From contig NZ_CP116899.1 in assembly GCF_030997045.1 (NCBI RefSeq), positions 4,364,001-4,428,000 of the forward strand: a stretch of DNA of 64,000 nucleotides. Direction: 5' to 3'. Under the pieces are notes generated by a model that worked only from the letters and a program-made list of their open reading frames with translations, ran no database searches and was not told where the DNA came from. This DNA comes from Microbulbifer sp. TB1203 (GTDB taxonomy: Bacteria > Pseudomonadota > Gammaproteobacteria > Pseudomonadales > Cellvibrionaceae). Position numbers and translations under genes: made by a program. Below, piece by piece: positions 1-7,659 of the stretch. How positions within the stretch are numbered: position 1 is the first letter of the stretch; each line of letters starts with the position of its first letter.

Positions 1-638
1 TTACCCCGGTGCCGCCGGGAATCAGCCGGGACTTTGCCTACCAGCCCGAGGCCGCAGAGGGCGCACGGCGGTTCGTGCGCGAGCGGGTCAATGCCGGCGA
101 GTGCGATGTGGTCTTCCTGCACGTGGGCAGCGACTTTCGGCGCAAGGGCGTGGACCGCTGTATCGAGGCCCTGGCCGGACGCCCCCGCGCGCGCCTGGCG
201 GTGGTTGGCCAGGGCGGGGCCGACAAGTACCTGCGCCAGGCTCAGGCACTGGGTGTGGCCGACCGGGTTCACTTTGCCGGCCCCTCCGAAAAGGTGCGCC
301 AGTGGATGATGGGTGCGGATATGCTGCTGCACCCGGCGCGGGAGGAGGCGGCCGGCATGGTGCTGGTGGAAGCGCTGATCGCCGGGCTGCCGGCAATTGT
401 CTCCGGCTGTGCCGGCTACGCCACCCATATCGAGCGCTCCGGCGCGGGCCGGGTACTGGCCGAGCCCTTCTCGCAGGAGCAGTTCGGCGAAGTACTGATG
501 GAAGCGCTGGACGATGACGTGCGCAACAGCTGGCATAAGTTTGCGCTCACATACAGTGGGGAGGCCGATCTATATAATCTCGGTCCGGTGGTGCTGGAGA
601 AAATCCGCTCCGAGCTGGAGGCGCGACGGAGTGATTGA
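1..638 (+). CDS. waaG: LPS core glucosyltransferase WaaG, 5' partial
   Basis: C-terminal about 212 residues of a GT4 glycosyltransferase; the start lies before the window and the frame is open from base 3. WaaG (RfaG) adds the first glucose to heptose in LPS inner core at the cytoplasmic face of the inner membrane. Visible family signatures are HVGSDFRRKGVDR at the start of the nucleotide-sugar-binding half, VGQGGADKY, RVHFAGPSEKV, and the GT4 donor-site stretch HPAREEAAGMVLVEALIAG with its two spaced glutamates. GCAGYATHIE follows, as in characterised WaaG. The stop overlaps the GTG start of waaP by 8 bases, so the two are translationally coupled. The family call is secure; the acceptor sugar in this organism is inferred. 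Confidence 0.9.
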   Translation, partial: TPVPPGISRDFAYQPEAAEGARRFVRERVNAGECDVVFLHVGSDFRRKGVDRCIEALAGRPRARLAVVGQGGADKYLRQAQALGVADRVHFAGPSEKVRQWMMGADMLLHPAREEAAGMVLVEALIAGLPAIVSGCAGYATHIERSGAGRVLAEPFSQEQFGEVLMEALDDDVRNSWHKFALTYSGEADLYNLGPVVLEKIRSELEARRSD

Positions 639-1455
639 ACTGACTGGGCCCTTCGCGGGCCTGTGGCGCGACCGGGACCCCTTCGAGGAACTCTGGACCA
701 CGCCGGGGCGGGATTTCCGCACAATGCCCGGGCGGCGCACCTTCCGCTTCGAGTTCAATGGCAAGGCCTATTTCGCCAAGCTGCACAGTGGCGTGGGCTG
801 GCGGCATATCCTCGGCCAGTGGCTGCGCCTGCGCCGTCCGGTGGTGGGTGCGGCCACTGAGCTGCGCGCTATCCGCCGGCTGGAGCAACTGGATCTGGCC
901 ACCATGAAAGTGGCCGCCTTCGGCGAGCGGGGGTGGAGCCCCGCGCAAAAGCGCTCGTTTATCGTCACCGAGGCGATCGAGCCCTCCATCAGCCTGGAAG
1001 ACTTCTGCGGCGACTGGCCCCGGAGCCCGCCGCCGCGGGCGTTGAAATGGCAATTGATTGCGGAGGTGGCGCGCATCGCGCGGCGCATGCACTGCGGCGG
1101 GGTCAACCACCGGGATTTCTACCTGTGTCACTTTCTGCTCGACAGTGAGCGGCTTGAGCGCGACGGCGATATCCGGCTATCTCTGATCGACCTGCACCGG
1201 GCGCAGGTGCGCGGGCGCACGCCACAGCGCTGGCGGATCAAGGATATCGCCGGGCTGTGGTTCTCCGCGGTGGATATCGGTCTCAGCCGCACGGATCTGC
1301 TCCGTTTTGTGCGTGGCTACGAAGGTTTGGACGAGGGCGAAAGTCCGGCGGACGCGCTGCGCCAGCGGCGGCGCTTCTGGAGCAGCGTTGCACAGAAGAT
1401 GGCCCGGGTGCGTGAGCGCGAGGCGCGCAAGCGCGCAGCGGGCGTCAAAAGATAA
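631..1455 (+). CDS. waaP: LPS core heptose I kinase WaaP (RfaP)
   Basis: 274-residue Kdo/WaaP-type kinase that phosphorylates heptose I of the inner core, a modification that stabilises the outer membrane in Pseudomonas. The start is taken as GTG 631 because VIELTGPFAGLWRDRDPFEE matches the beginning of known WaaP proteins; the open frame extends further upstream but inside waaG. Seen: an N-lobe with GRRTFRFEFNGKAYFAKLH (kinase lysine), the phrase RSFIVTEAIEPSISLEDFC, and the catalytic loop GGVNHRDFYLCHFLLD with catalytic Asp about residue 162. SLIDLHRAQ is the metal-binding segment. It overlaps waaG by 8 bases and is followed by a palindromic repeat, then two more kinases of the same superfamily. 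Confidence 0.93.
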   Translation: MIELTGPFAGLWRDRDPFEELWTTPGRDFRTMPGRRTFRFEFNGKAYFAKLHSGVGWRHILGQWLRLRRPVVGAATELRAIRRLEQLDLATMKVAAFGERGWSPAQKRSFIVTEAIEPSISLEDFCGDWPRSPPPRALKWQLIAEVARIARRMHCGGVNHRDFYLCHFLLDSERLERDGDIRLSLIDLHRAQVRGRTPQRWRIKDIAGLWFSAVDIGLSRTDLLRFVRGYEGLDEGESPADALRQRRRFWSSVAQKMARVREREARKRAAGVKR

Positions 1456-1486
1456 GTTGATGAAGTCACTTGGCTAGAGAAGGGGC

Positions 1487-1600
1487 GGCCCTGCTACCGG
1501 GTACTCCCTTGCGAGACACGCCGTGAATACATCCCTGTAGGCTTGTCGGCGAGGTCCCTCTCGCCGACAGTCTCGCAAGGGAGTACCCGGCAACAGGGCC
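1487..1600. repeat. long intergenic palindrome with nested hairpin
   Basis: The two outer arms (1487-1517 and 1570-1600) are complementary over about 31 bases with a small mismatch. A second perfect 9-bp stem (GTCGGCGAG, 1545-1553, with CTCGCCGAC, 1560-1568) is nested inside. It fills most of the waaP to kinase gap and carries no open frame. Possible roles are transcript termination, mRNA stabilisation or simply a dispersed repeat unit; the sequence alone does not decide. Confidence 0.75.
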
Positions 1601-1656
1601 TTCGCGTCACGGCTATCGCTTGACTAAGTACTGAACCGCTTGAAAGAGACAGATTT

Positions 1657-2472
1657 ATGATCAACCCCATTGCGCAACAGCTGCAGCAGATGGCCGCGCA
1701 AGTGGTGGCGCGGGACTGGCAATTGCCCGATGACGGCAGCTGGCACTGGGTGCAGAGTTCGCCCTACGCCCGGGTGGCGCGCATCTGCCTGGACGGGCGG
1801 GAGTTTTATTTCAAGGCTTTTCTGTCACGAACAGGGCTGGAGCCGCTCAAGACCGCCCTGCGCGGCAGTCGCGCGGCGCGCTGCTGTAAAAATACCCGCA
1901 AATTGCTCGATGCGGGTTTTTCCGCGCCGCGGATCGTCGCCGCACAAACCGCTGGGGCCGTCCCCTGGATCGTGATGGAGAGCATGCGCGGCGTGGCCTG
2001 GGCGGATTATCTGGCCAGCTACCTGACCCGGCCCGAGAGCAGGGAGCGACTGCACTGGAAACGCCGGTTGATCACCGCCCTGGGGTCGCAAGTGGGGCGG
2101 CTGCACAGACTGGGTTTTGCCCACGGCGACCTGCGCCCGTTTAACGTGCTGGTGGACAGTGTCGCTCGGCAGCCGCATTTTCACTTTATCGACAACGAGC
2201 GCAGCCGCCGCATGCCCTACCTGCGCGAGCGCGAGCGGGTGCGCAATCTGGTGCAGATCAATATGCTGCAGGCGCCCCAGATACAGCGTACCGACCGCCT
2301 GCGTTTCTGGCGTGCCTACTGCGCCGCCGCCGGCCTCTCTGCGCGTGCCGAGCGGCGCCTGCGCGCGCTGGTTGGCAGGCGCTTGGCGGCCCGCATGGCC
2401 GGGCGCCCCGCCGGCAAGATCATCGGCAACAGCGCCCTGTCCACTGAGATATTGGAATATCTCCCGGGATAA
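1657..2472 (+). CDS. LPS core kinase, Kdo/WaaP (InaA-like) family
   Basis: 271-residue eukaryote-like kinase fold of the LPS kinase family. An N-lobe lysine lies in GREFYFKAF, the hinge region is PWIVMESMRGVAWADYL, the catalytic loop is FAHGDLRPFNVLV (catalytic Asp about residue 158), and the metal-binding motif is FIDNERS. The likely role is phosphorylating a heptose or other inner-core sugar in the cytoplasm before LPS export. In Pseudomonas aeruginosa waaP is followed by further kinases (WapP/WapQ type), and the order here is analogous, but I cannot say which one this is. ATG 1657 is preceded by AAAGAGACAG as a plausible ribosome site. It ends 3 bases before the GTG of the next kinase. Confidence 0.8.
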   Translation: MINPIAQQLQQMAAQVVARDWQLPDDGSWHWVQSSPYARVARICLDGREFYFKAFLSRTGLEPLKTALRGSRAARCCKNTRKLLDAGFSAPRIVAAQTAGAVPWIVMESMRGVAWADYLASYLTRPESRERLHWKRRLITALGSQVGRLHRLGFAHGDLRPFNVLVDSVARQPHFHFIDNERSRRMPYLRERERVRNLVQINMLQAPQIQRTDRLRFWRAYCAAAGLSARAERRLRALVGRRLAARMAGRPAGKIIGNSALSTEILEYLPG

Positions 2473-2475
2473 TAT

Positions 2476-3231
2476 GTGACCACTGAACTTTCCCAATACA
2501 GATATTGGCGCCGCGACGGTTGTCGCGGTGTGCTGCGCGCCGGGTACCTGGATGAAAATCTGTTGGTGGACTGGCTGCATGATCGCTGGCCGTCGGCCTG
2601 CGAGTTGTTGAAGTCGGAAGCGCGTCGCGCTACCCGCCGTGTGGAAGTCGACGGCCAACTGCTGCTGGTCAAGCAATACCGGGACCGTCCGCTGCTGCCT
2701 GCACGGGCCGCCGCTGTGCACCGCACCACTTTGCGTTTGCAACAGCTGGGCGTATCCGTACCGCTGAGCCTGGGCTATGCCCGCGGCGGTGGACATTCGA
2801 TACAGGTGGCGCAATGGCTGGAAGGCGCAGCGCCGCTGCTATCCTGCGCCGGCACGGCGGGTACCGAGGAAAAGCTGGCATCGGCGATTGAAGGATTGCT
2901 GGCGCAGGTGGCGGCGATGCACGCGGCGGGCCTGGTCCACGGGGATCTCAAGTGGGGCAATATACTGCTGCGCGGAGACGAGACCTGGCTGGTGGACCTG
3001 GATTCGGTATCCCGCGCGCGCCCGGGTCGCAGCGGCGCCCGGGATCTGGCGCGTTTCCTGGTGGATTGCGCGGAGGCCGGCTGCAGCGCGGACTTCGCCC
3101 ATCGGGTACAGGCGGTTTACGGCGAGCATCGGGGCTGGGGCCCGGCGCGGGTGCGGCACTGGATCGCCGCGGACTACCGCAAGATCACTGAGCGGCACCG
3201 GCGTCGCTACGGAGCGGATCACCGCCTGTAG
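2476..3231 (+). CDS. LPS core kinase, third in the cluster
   Basis: 251-residue member of the same kinase superfamily, but divergent from its two neighbours. Seen: VDGQLLLVKQYRD (N-lobe lysine), IQVAQWLEGAAPLL, catalytic loop LVHGDLKWGNILL (Asp about residue 157) and WLVDLDSVSRA as the metal-binding motif. The start must be GTG 2476: the ATG two bases upstream runs straight into a stop. It is probably cotranscribed with the preceding kinase (3-base gap). Its 3' end overlaps that of the convergent waaL-like gene by 47 bases, so the two messages are antisense at their tails. The substrate is unknown; a phosphotransfer to core sugar is inferred from the cluster. Confidence 0.75.
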   Translation: MTTELSQYRYWRRDGCRGVLRAGYLDENLLVDWLHDRWPSACELLKSEARRATRRVEVDGQLLLVKQYRDRPLLPARAAAVHRTTLRLQQLGVSVPLSLGYARGGGHSIQVAQWLEGAAPLLSCAGTAGTEEKLASAIEGLLAQVAAMHAAGLVHGDLKWGNILLRGDETWLVDLDSVSRARPGRSGARDLARFLVDCAEAGCSADFAHRVQAVYGEHRGWGPARVRHWIAADYRKITERHRRRYGADHRL

Positions 3232-4384
3232 CGGGCGCGTCTTTGCGCAGCGCCCGGGCGTGCTCCGCCAACAGCACCGCTATCGGCAGGTGCACCAGCA
3301 GCCACAGTGCCTTGGGGGATTCCAGCAGTTTGTCGCCGTCCACCATAGTGGCTCCCAGTCCCACCAGTAGCAGCGCCACCCAGGGCAGCAGCCGCTCCAC
3401 TTTCAGCGAGGCGCGCAAAATCAGTCCTAGTATCGCGAGATAGGCCGCCAGACCCAGCAGGCCGCCGTATACCACCCAGGCCATATAGACGGAGTGGGGG
3501 TGGAAGTTGTGTTCCGGTTCCGGCGCTATATCCGGGTTGATTCCCAGGCCGCAGCCAAACAGCGCGCTGCAGCTCTCCACTACCCGTTGCCACTGTGCCA
3601 GCCAGATATCCGGGCGGTAGGACAAGCCCCTGGCCAGCAGCGGCTGCCAGTCCACCACCAGCGCCACCAGGCCCAGCACGGCGGCGCAGGCCAGCGCCAG
3701 CCAGCGCAGCCGTGGCGATACCAGCAGCAGGCTACCGATACAGACTCCCACTCCGAGCAGTGCGGTGCGCGACTGGCTGAGGTAGATAATGCCCAGGTTG
3801 ACCGCTACAGCCAGCAGCAACAGCAACCGGTAGCGACGACTCCAGCCGTGCCATTGCACCAATGCGGCGGCGGAGAAGGCTGCGGCAATCGAGCCGAAGA
3901 AAATCGGGTTGGAGATGCGGCTGGCACCTACCAGGCGCGCTTGGGGAAAGTCATGTGTGCTGTAGAACCAGAGCATATTGCCTATCGCCGCCAATGCGAT
4001 CAGTAGTGGCGCTGCGGGAATCACCCAGCGGGAAAGCGGCTTGTCGTTGCGGACCAGCACGAAGACTACCAGTCCAAGTCCGTATAGGTAGAGCCAGCGT
4101 TTCAGGTTGGGGACGAATTCTTCGCTGTACTCGATACTCCAAGAGTAGCTGAGCAACTGGTAGCCCAGTAGCGCGTACCAGAGATTGACCAGCGGGCTGC
4201 GGTGGAAATCCCTCAGTGTCTCCCGGTCCAGTGCGAACAGCAACGGTAGCAGCACCAGCGCGTAGTAGATATTGTTGACCGCCTTGGTACTCAGGGGCAG
4301 CAGGAAAGCGGCGAGGAAAAGTGTAAAGCCACAAAAGAGAAAATGGGTGGCGCGGTCGCGCTTGAAGGGAGAGGAAAACTGCAT
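3185..4384 (-). CDS. O-antigen ligase family membrane protein (WaaL-like)
   Basis: 399 residues with about ten to twelve hydrophobic segments (for example FCGFTLFLAAFLLPL, YYALVLLPLLFAL, LLLLAVAVNLGIIYL, AYLAILGLILRASL) and a large loop ending NFHPHSVYMAW. That arrangement is typical of the Wzy_C/O-antigen ligase family, where a periplasmic loop His is essential. The family either joins O-antigen to lipid A-core or polymerises O-antigen. Position among core genes favours the ligase. SQSRTALLGV is another conserved stretch. The ATG at 4384 is the only plausible start. It sits downstream of, and on the same strand as, a GT4 gene (33-base gap), probably one operon. Ligase versus polymerase cannot be settled by eye. 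Confidence 0.78.
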   Translation of the reverse strand: MQFSSPFKRDRATHFLFCGFTLFLAAFLLPLSTKAVNNIYYALVLLPLLFALDRETLRDFHRSPLVNLWYALLGYQLLSYSWSIEYSEEFVPNLKRWLYLYGLGLVVFVLVRNDKPLSRWVIPAAPLLIALAAIGNMLWFYSTHDFPQARLVGASRISNPIFFGSIAAAFSAAALVQWHGWSRRYRLLLLLAVAVNLGIIYLSQSRTALLGVGVCIGSLLLVSPRLRWLALACAAVLGLVALVVDWQPLLARGLSYRPDIWLAQWQRVVESCSALFGCGLGINPDIAPEPEHNFHPHSVYMAWVVYGGLLGLAAYLAILGLILRASLKVERLLPWVALLLVGLGATMVDGDKLLESPKALWLLVHLPIAVLLAEHARALRKDAPATGGDPLRSDAGAAQ

Positions 4385-4417
4385 AAATCGGCTTCTGTGT
4401 GGAGCCTCTGCGGGCTC

Positions 4418-5569
4418 TTATCGGGATTGTGAATTTGCTAGCTGAGGGACTTCCCGTAGCCATTGGTATAGTTCCAGTTGGCGGAGCTGTTGTTCGATGG
4501 CGGCGGGGCTGAAGTGGCCGCGGGCATAGGCCAGCTGCCCGGCGGCGACAACGTCGCGACCGGAATCGTCCAGTGCCGCCAGCGCCCGCATACGTTCGGC
4601 GAAGGCTTCGACATCCCCAGGGGGTGGGCGCCAATCACAGGAGTTCACCACTTCGCGGGCGCCGCCGGCGTCGCTGGCAATCACCGGTACCTCCGCCGCC
4701 ATCGCCTCCAGCAGCACCATGCCGAAGGGTTCGCGCTCGGAGCTGAGCACGAAACAATCGAAGGCGCGAAAGTAGCGCGCGGCATTGTGTACCACACCGA
4801 GAAAGTCGACCCGGGTGGCCACGCCGAGCTCCGCGGCGAGTCGTCTCAGATGTGTTTCCAGTTCGCCCTGGCCGAGGATGCACAGCCGTGCAGACGGCAG
4901 CTCCCCGGCGATCCGTGCGAAAGCGCGCAGCAGAGTGGCCTGGTCCTTGTGCGGGTGCAGGCGGCCCACATTGCCGAACACCCAGGCGTCGTCGGGCAGA
5001 CCCAGGGCCTTGCGCGCGGCGGCCTTGTCCAACTGCCGGTCGCGCAGGGTATCGAAATCGACGTAGTTGTACAGCGTCTGCACGCGGGAGTGCGCCGCAG
5101 CCGGTAGGCAGCGGCGCAGGTCGTCGCGGGTGGCGTCGGAGACTCCCAGCAGATGCACCCGGCGCCCGAACAGCTGAAACAGCAGGCGGCGGCCGCGGCG
5201 CTGCAGTTGTCCCAGGGCGTGGGCCACCCCGCTCACCCTGAGCGACGGCATGGTCAGTTGCAGCAGGGTGGCCAGATAGATGGGTTTCCAGCGGTGTGCC
5301 ACCACCAGGCTGACGCCCTCCTCGCGGCACAGGCGGCGCAGGCGCAGCAGCAGGCCCAGCTTGAGGCCGCGCACATCCTGGGAGCGCAGTTCCAGGAAAA
5401 CGGTCTTGTCGGAATTATGCGACTGCGCCAGTGCCTCGTCCCGGGGGCGGGTGAGGAAAACGGTGACCACCCGCGCGCCCTGCCGCTGCATCAGTTCGGC
5501 GTACTGCTGACTGATATCCACAAAGGGCATGGTATAGCAGTGGCAGAGTTGCAGGACGGTAACAGGCAT
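4418..5569 (-). CDS. GT4 family glycosyltransferase (LPS core/O-chain)
   Basis: 383-residue retaining glycosyltransferase. The start is placed at the ATG giving MPVTVLQLCHCYTMPF, a normal GT-B N-terminus; a longer frame exists but adds an unlikely basic tail. The C-terminal half has FGNVGRLHPHKDQATLL, ARLCILGQGELE, RVDFLGVV and the donor-site block SSEREPFGMVLLEAMA, then VIASDAGGAREVV. GT4 enzymes transfer sugars from nucleotide donors at the cytoplasmic face. It is transcribed with the waaL-like gene and divergently from hldE, so it most likely adds a core or O-chain sugar. The specific sugar cannot be read from sequence. Confidence 0.82.
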   Translation of the reverse strand: MPVTVLQLCHCYTMPFVDISQQYAELMQRQGARVVTVFLTRPRDEALAQSHNSDKTVFLELRSQDVRGLKLGLLLRLRRLCREEGVSLVVAHRWKPIYLATLLQLTMPSLRVSGVAHALGQLQRRGRRLLFQLFGRRVHLLGVSDATRDDLRRCLPAAAHSRVQTLYNYVDFDTLRDRQLDKAAARKALGLPDDAWVFGNVGRLHPHKDQATLLRAFARIAGELPSARLCILGQGELETHLRRLAAELGVATRVDFLGVVHNAARYFRAFDCFVLSSEREPFGMVLLEAMAAEVPVIASDAGGAREVVNSCDWRPPPGDVEAFAERMRALAALDDSGRDVVAAGQLAYARGHFSPAAIEQQLRQLELYQWLREVPQLANSQSR

Positions 5570-5783
5570 AGGGTGTCTCAGTACTCGGCTGCCCGCCAGT
5601 CGGGGCGGCAATAGTGCGGCATTCTAACCGCACGGGACAGCGCTATCTAGGAACTCGTTGGTTCTCGCACTTCCAAGCGCATCACCTCTGGCACATTTTG
5701 CTTGTGTTAAACTCCCCGGCTTTGATATTCGGGACGGATTTCCGGTTCCCCCGACCACATATTTTGTTTGCCCGGTGGTATCT

Positions 5784-7205
5784 ATGACCGCACCCCTGCC
5801 CGTTTTCAACCGCGCCCAGGTTCTGGTGATCGGCGACCTGATGCTGGACCGCTACTGGACCGGCGATACAGGCCGTATTTCCCCGGAAGCTCCGGTGCCG
5901 GTGGTGCTGGTGGGGGATACCGAGGACAGGCCCGGCGGTGCTGGCAACGTGGCCCTCAACCTGGCCTCCCTCGGCGCGGGCGCCTGCGTGATCAGCCTGG
6001 TGGGGCGGGACGATGCCGCGGCAGCGCTGGAGCGAACACTGAGCGCCGCCGGCGTGCACTGTGATTTCATTGCCTCTGAGATCTCTCCCACCATTACCAA
6101 ATTGCGGGTGATGAGCCGGCACCAGCAGCTGCTGCGCCTGGACTTCGAGCAGCCCTTTGCCGAATCCGACTGCGCCGGGCTGCCGGCGCTGCTCGCGCGC
6201 CGCGCAGAGGGAGTGGGCGCGCTGGTATTGTCTGATTACGCCAAGGGCACCCTGGCCCGGTGCCAGGAACTGATTCGCCTGGCGCGGGAGCGGCAGTTGC
6301 CGGTGCTGGTGGACCCCAAGGGAGCGGACTTTTCCCGCTACCGCGGCGCCACCTTGCTTACACCCAATCTACACGAATTTGAATTGGTGGTGGGTTCCTG
6401 CGCCAGCGAAAAAGAACTGGTGGAAAAGGGCGGAAAGCTGATGGAGGAACTGGACCTGCAGGCGCTGCTGATCACCCGCGGCGAGCACGGCATGACCCTG
6501 CTGCAGCGCGGTCTGCAGGAGCTGCACCTGCCGGCCCGGGCGCGGGAGGTCTATGACGTAACCGGCGCCGGCGACACGGTGATCGCCACCCTGGCCGCGG
6601 GCATCGCCGCTGGCGAAAGCCTGCCACGCAGCGTAGAGATGGCCAATATCGCCGCGGGTATCGCTGTGGGCAAACTGGGCACGGCGACGGTTTCCGGACC
6701 GGAGCTGCGCGGCGCCCTGGCGGCGGAAAGCCACAGCGGTCGCGGTGTAATGACCGGAGAGCAGTTGGTCTACGCCCTGGCCGACGCCCGCGCCCGCGGT
6801 GAAAAAATCGTGTTTACAAACGGTTGTTTCGATATATTGCACGCGGGCCACGTGGGCTACCTGGAACAGGCGCGCCGCCTGGGGGATCGCCTGATCGTGG
6901 CGGTCAACGGCGACGCCTCGGTGACACGGCTCAAGGGTGAGGGCCGGCCGATCAACCCGGTGGAGCGTCGAATGGCGGTGCTCGCGGGGCTGGAAGCGGT
7001 GGACTGGGTGGCCAGTTTCGACGACGATACGCCGGAGCGCTTGCTGGAACTGCTTAAACCGGATGTACTGGTGAAGGGTGGTGACTACAGCAAGGAGCAG
7101 GTGGTGGGCTGGCAGATTGTGGAAAGCTACGGCGGTGAAGTGCGTTCGCTGGATTTTCTCGACAACTGTTCTACCACCGCGATAGTGGAAAAAATTAAAA
7201 AATAA
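5784..7205 (+). CDS. hldE: bifunctional heptose kinase/adenylyltransferase HldE
   Basis: 473 residues, close to E. coli HldE (477). The N-terminal PfkB-type domain phosphorylates D-beta-D-heptose-7-phosphate at O1 (VIGDLMLDRYW, GRISPEAPVPVV, and the anion-hole motif DVTGAGDTVIATLAAG). The C-terminal nucleotidyltransferase domain makes ADP-heptose (FTNGCFDILHAGHVGYL with the HxGH motif, and LVKGGDY near the end). The product feeds LPS inner-core heptosyltransferases. I chose ATG 5784 because MTAPLPVFNRAQVLVIGD fits the family start; the frame is open further upstream. It is divergent from the GT4 gene across about 215 bases and is followed after 58 bases by a TagD-like gene. Confidence 0.95.
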   Translation: MTAPLPVFNRAQVLVIGDLMLDRYWTGDTGRISPEAPVPVVLVGDTEDRPGGAGNVALNLASLGAGACVISLVGRDDAAAALERTLSAAGVHCDFIASEISPTITKLRVMSRHQQLLRLDFEQPFAESDCAGLPALLARRAEGVGALVLSDYAKGTLARCQELIRLARERQLPVLVDPKGADFSRYRGATLLTPNLHEFELVVGSCASEKELVEKGGKLMEELDLQALLITRGEHGMTLLQRGLQELHLPARAREVYDVTGAGDTVIATLAAGIAAGESLPRSVEMANIAAGIAVGKLGTATVSGPELRGALAAESHSGRGVMTGEQLVYALADARARGEKIVFTNGCFDILHAGHVGYLEQARRLGDRLIVAVNGDASVTRLKGEGRPINPVERRMAVLAGLEAVDWVASFDDDTPERLLELLKPDVLVKGGDYSKEQVVGWQIVESYGGEVRSLDFLDNCSTTAIVEKIKK

Positions 7206-7263
7206 AAAATTCCACTGATAGAGCATTAGCGAACACTTTTACAGAGCGAGAACCGGCCTGCCT

Positions 7264-7659
7264 ATGCGGGTAATAACTTTTGGCACCTACGACGTGTTTC
7301 ACCTGGGACACCTGCGCCTGCTCGAGCGGGCCGCGGCGCTGGGCGATTCCCTTGTGGTGGGTGTGTCCTCAGACCAGTTGAACTACACCAAGAAGCAGCG
7401 CTACCCGGTGTACGACCAGGCGTCGCGCATGGCCATCGTCGCTGCGTTGCGCTGCGTGGACGATGTGTTCCTGGAGGAATCCCTAGAAAGAAAACGCGAA
7501 TATATCCTCGCTTATGAAGCCGATATCCTGGTGATGGGTGACGACTGGGCGGGGCGTTTCGACTTCTGCAGCGATATCTGCCGCGTAGTCTACCTGCCGC
7601 GCACGCCCTCCATCTCCACCACCCAGTTGATCGAAGTCATCAGGGGGGTGGAGGAGTGA
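7264..7659 (+). CDS. tagD: glycerol-3-phosphate cytidylyltransferase-like (TagD)
   Basis: 131 residues, the length of Bacillus TagD (129). Signatures: ITFGTYDVFHLGHLRLLERA with the HxGH motif, ALRCVDDVFLEES, VMGDDWAGRFDF, and VVYLPRTPSISTT at the CTP-binding end. These match TagD/GCT rather than the other nucleotidyltransferases. The reaction expected is CTP plus glycerol-3-phosphate giving CDP-glycerol. The stop overlaps the GTG start of the next gene by 4 bases, and that gene encodes a CDP-glycerol glycerophosphotransferase-like protein, which supports the substrate. In Gram-negative bacteria such pairs decorate capsule, O-antigen or core with glycerol phosphate. An alternative is a related alcohol-phosphate cytidylyltransferase. 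Confidence 0.85.
   Translation: MRVITFGTYDVFHLGHLRLLERAAALGDSLVVGVSSDQLNYTKKQRYPVYDQASRMAIVAALRCVDDVFLEESLERKREYILAYEADILVMGDDWAGRFDFCSDICRVVYLPRTPSISTTQLIEVIRGVEE

Noticed and set aside
514..630. Longer in-frame start for waaP
   Set aside because: The extra 39 residues lie inside waaG and match nothing, whereas GTG 631 gives the normal WaaP N-terminus.
1487..1600. Insertion-sequence remnant
   Set aside because: No transposase fragment, target duplication or coding potential; better described as a structured repeat.
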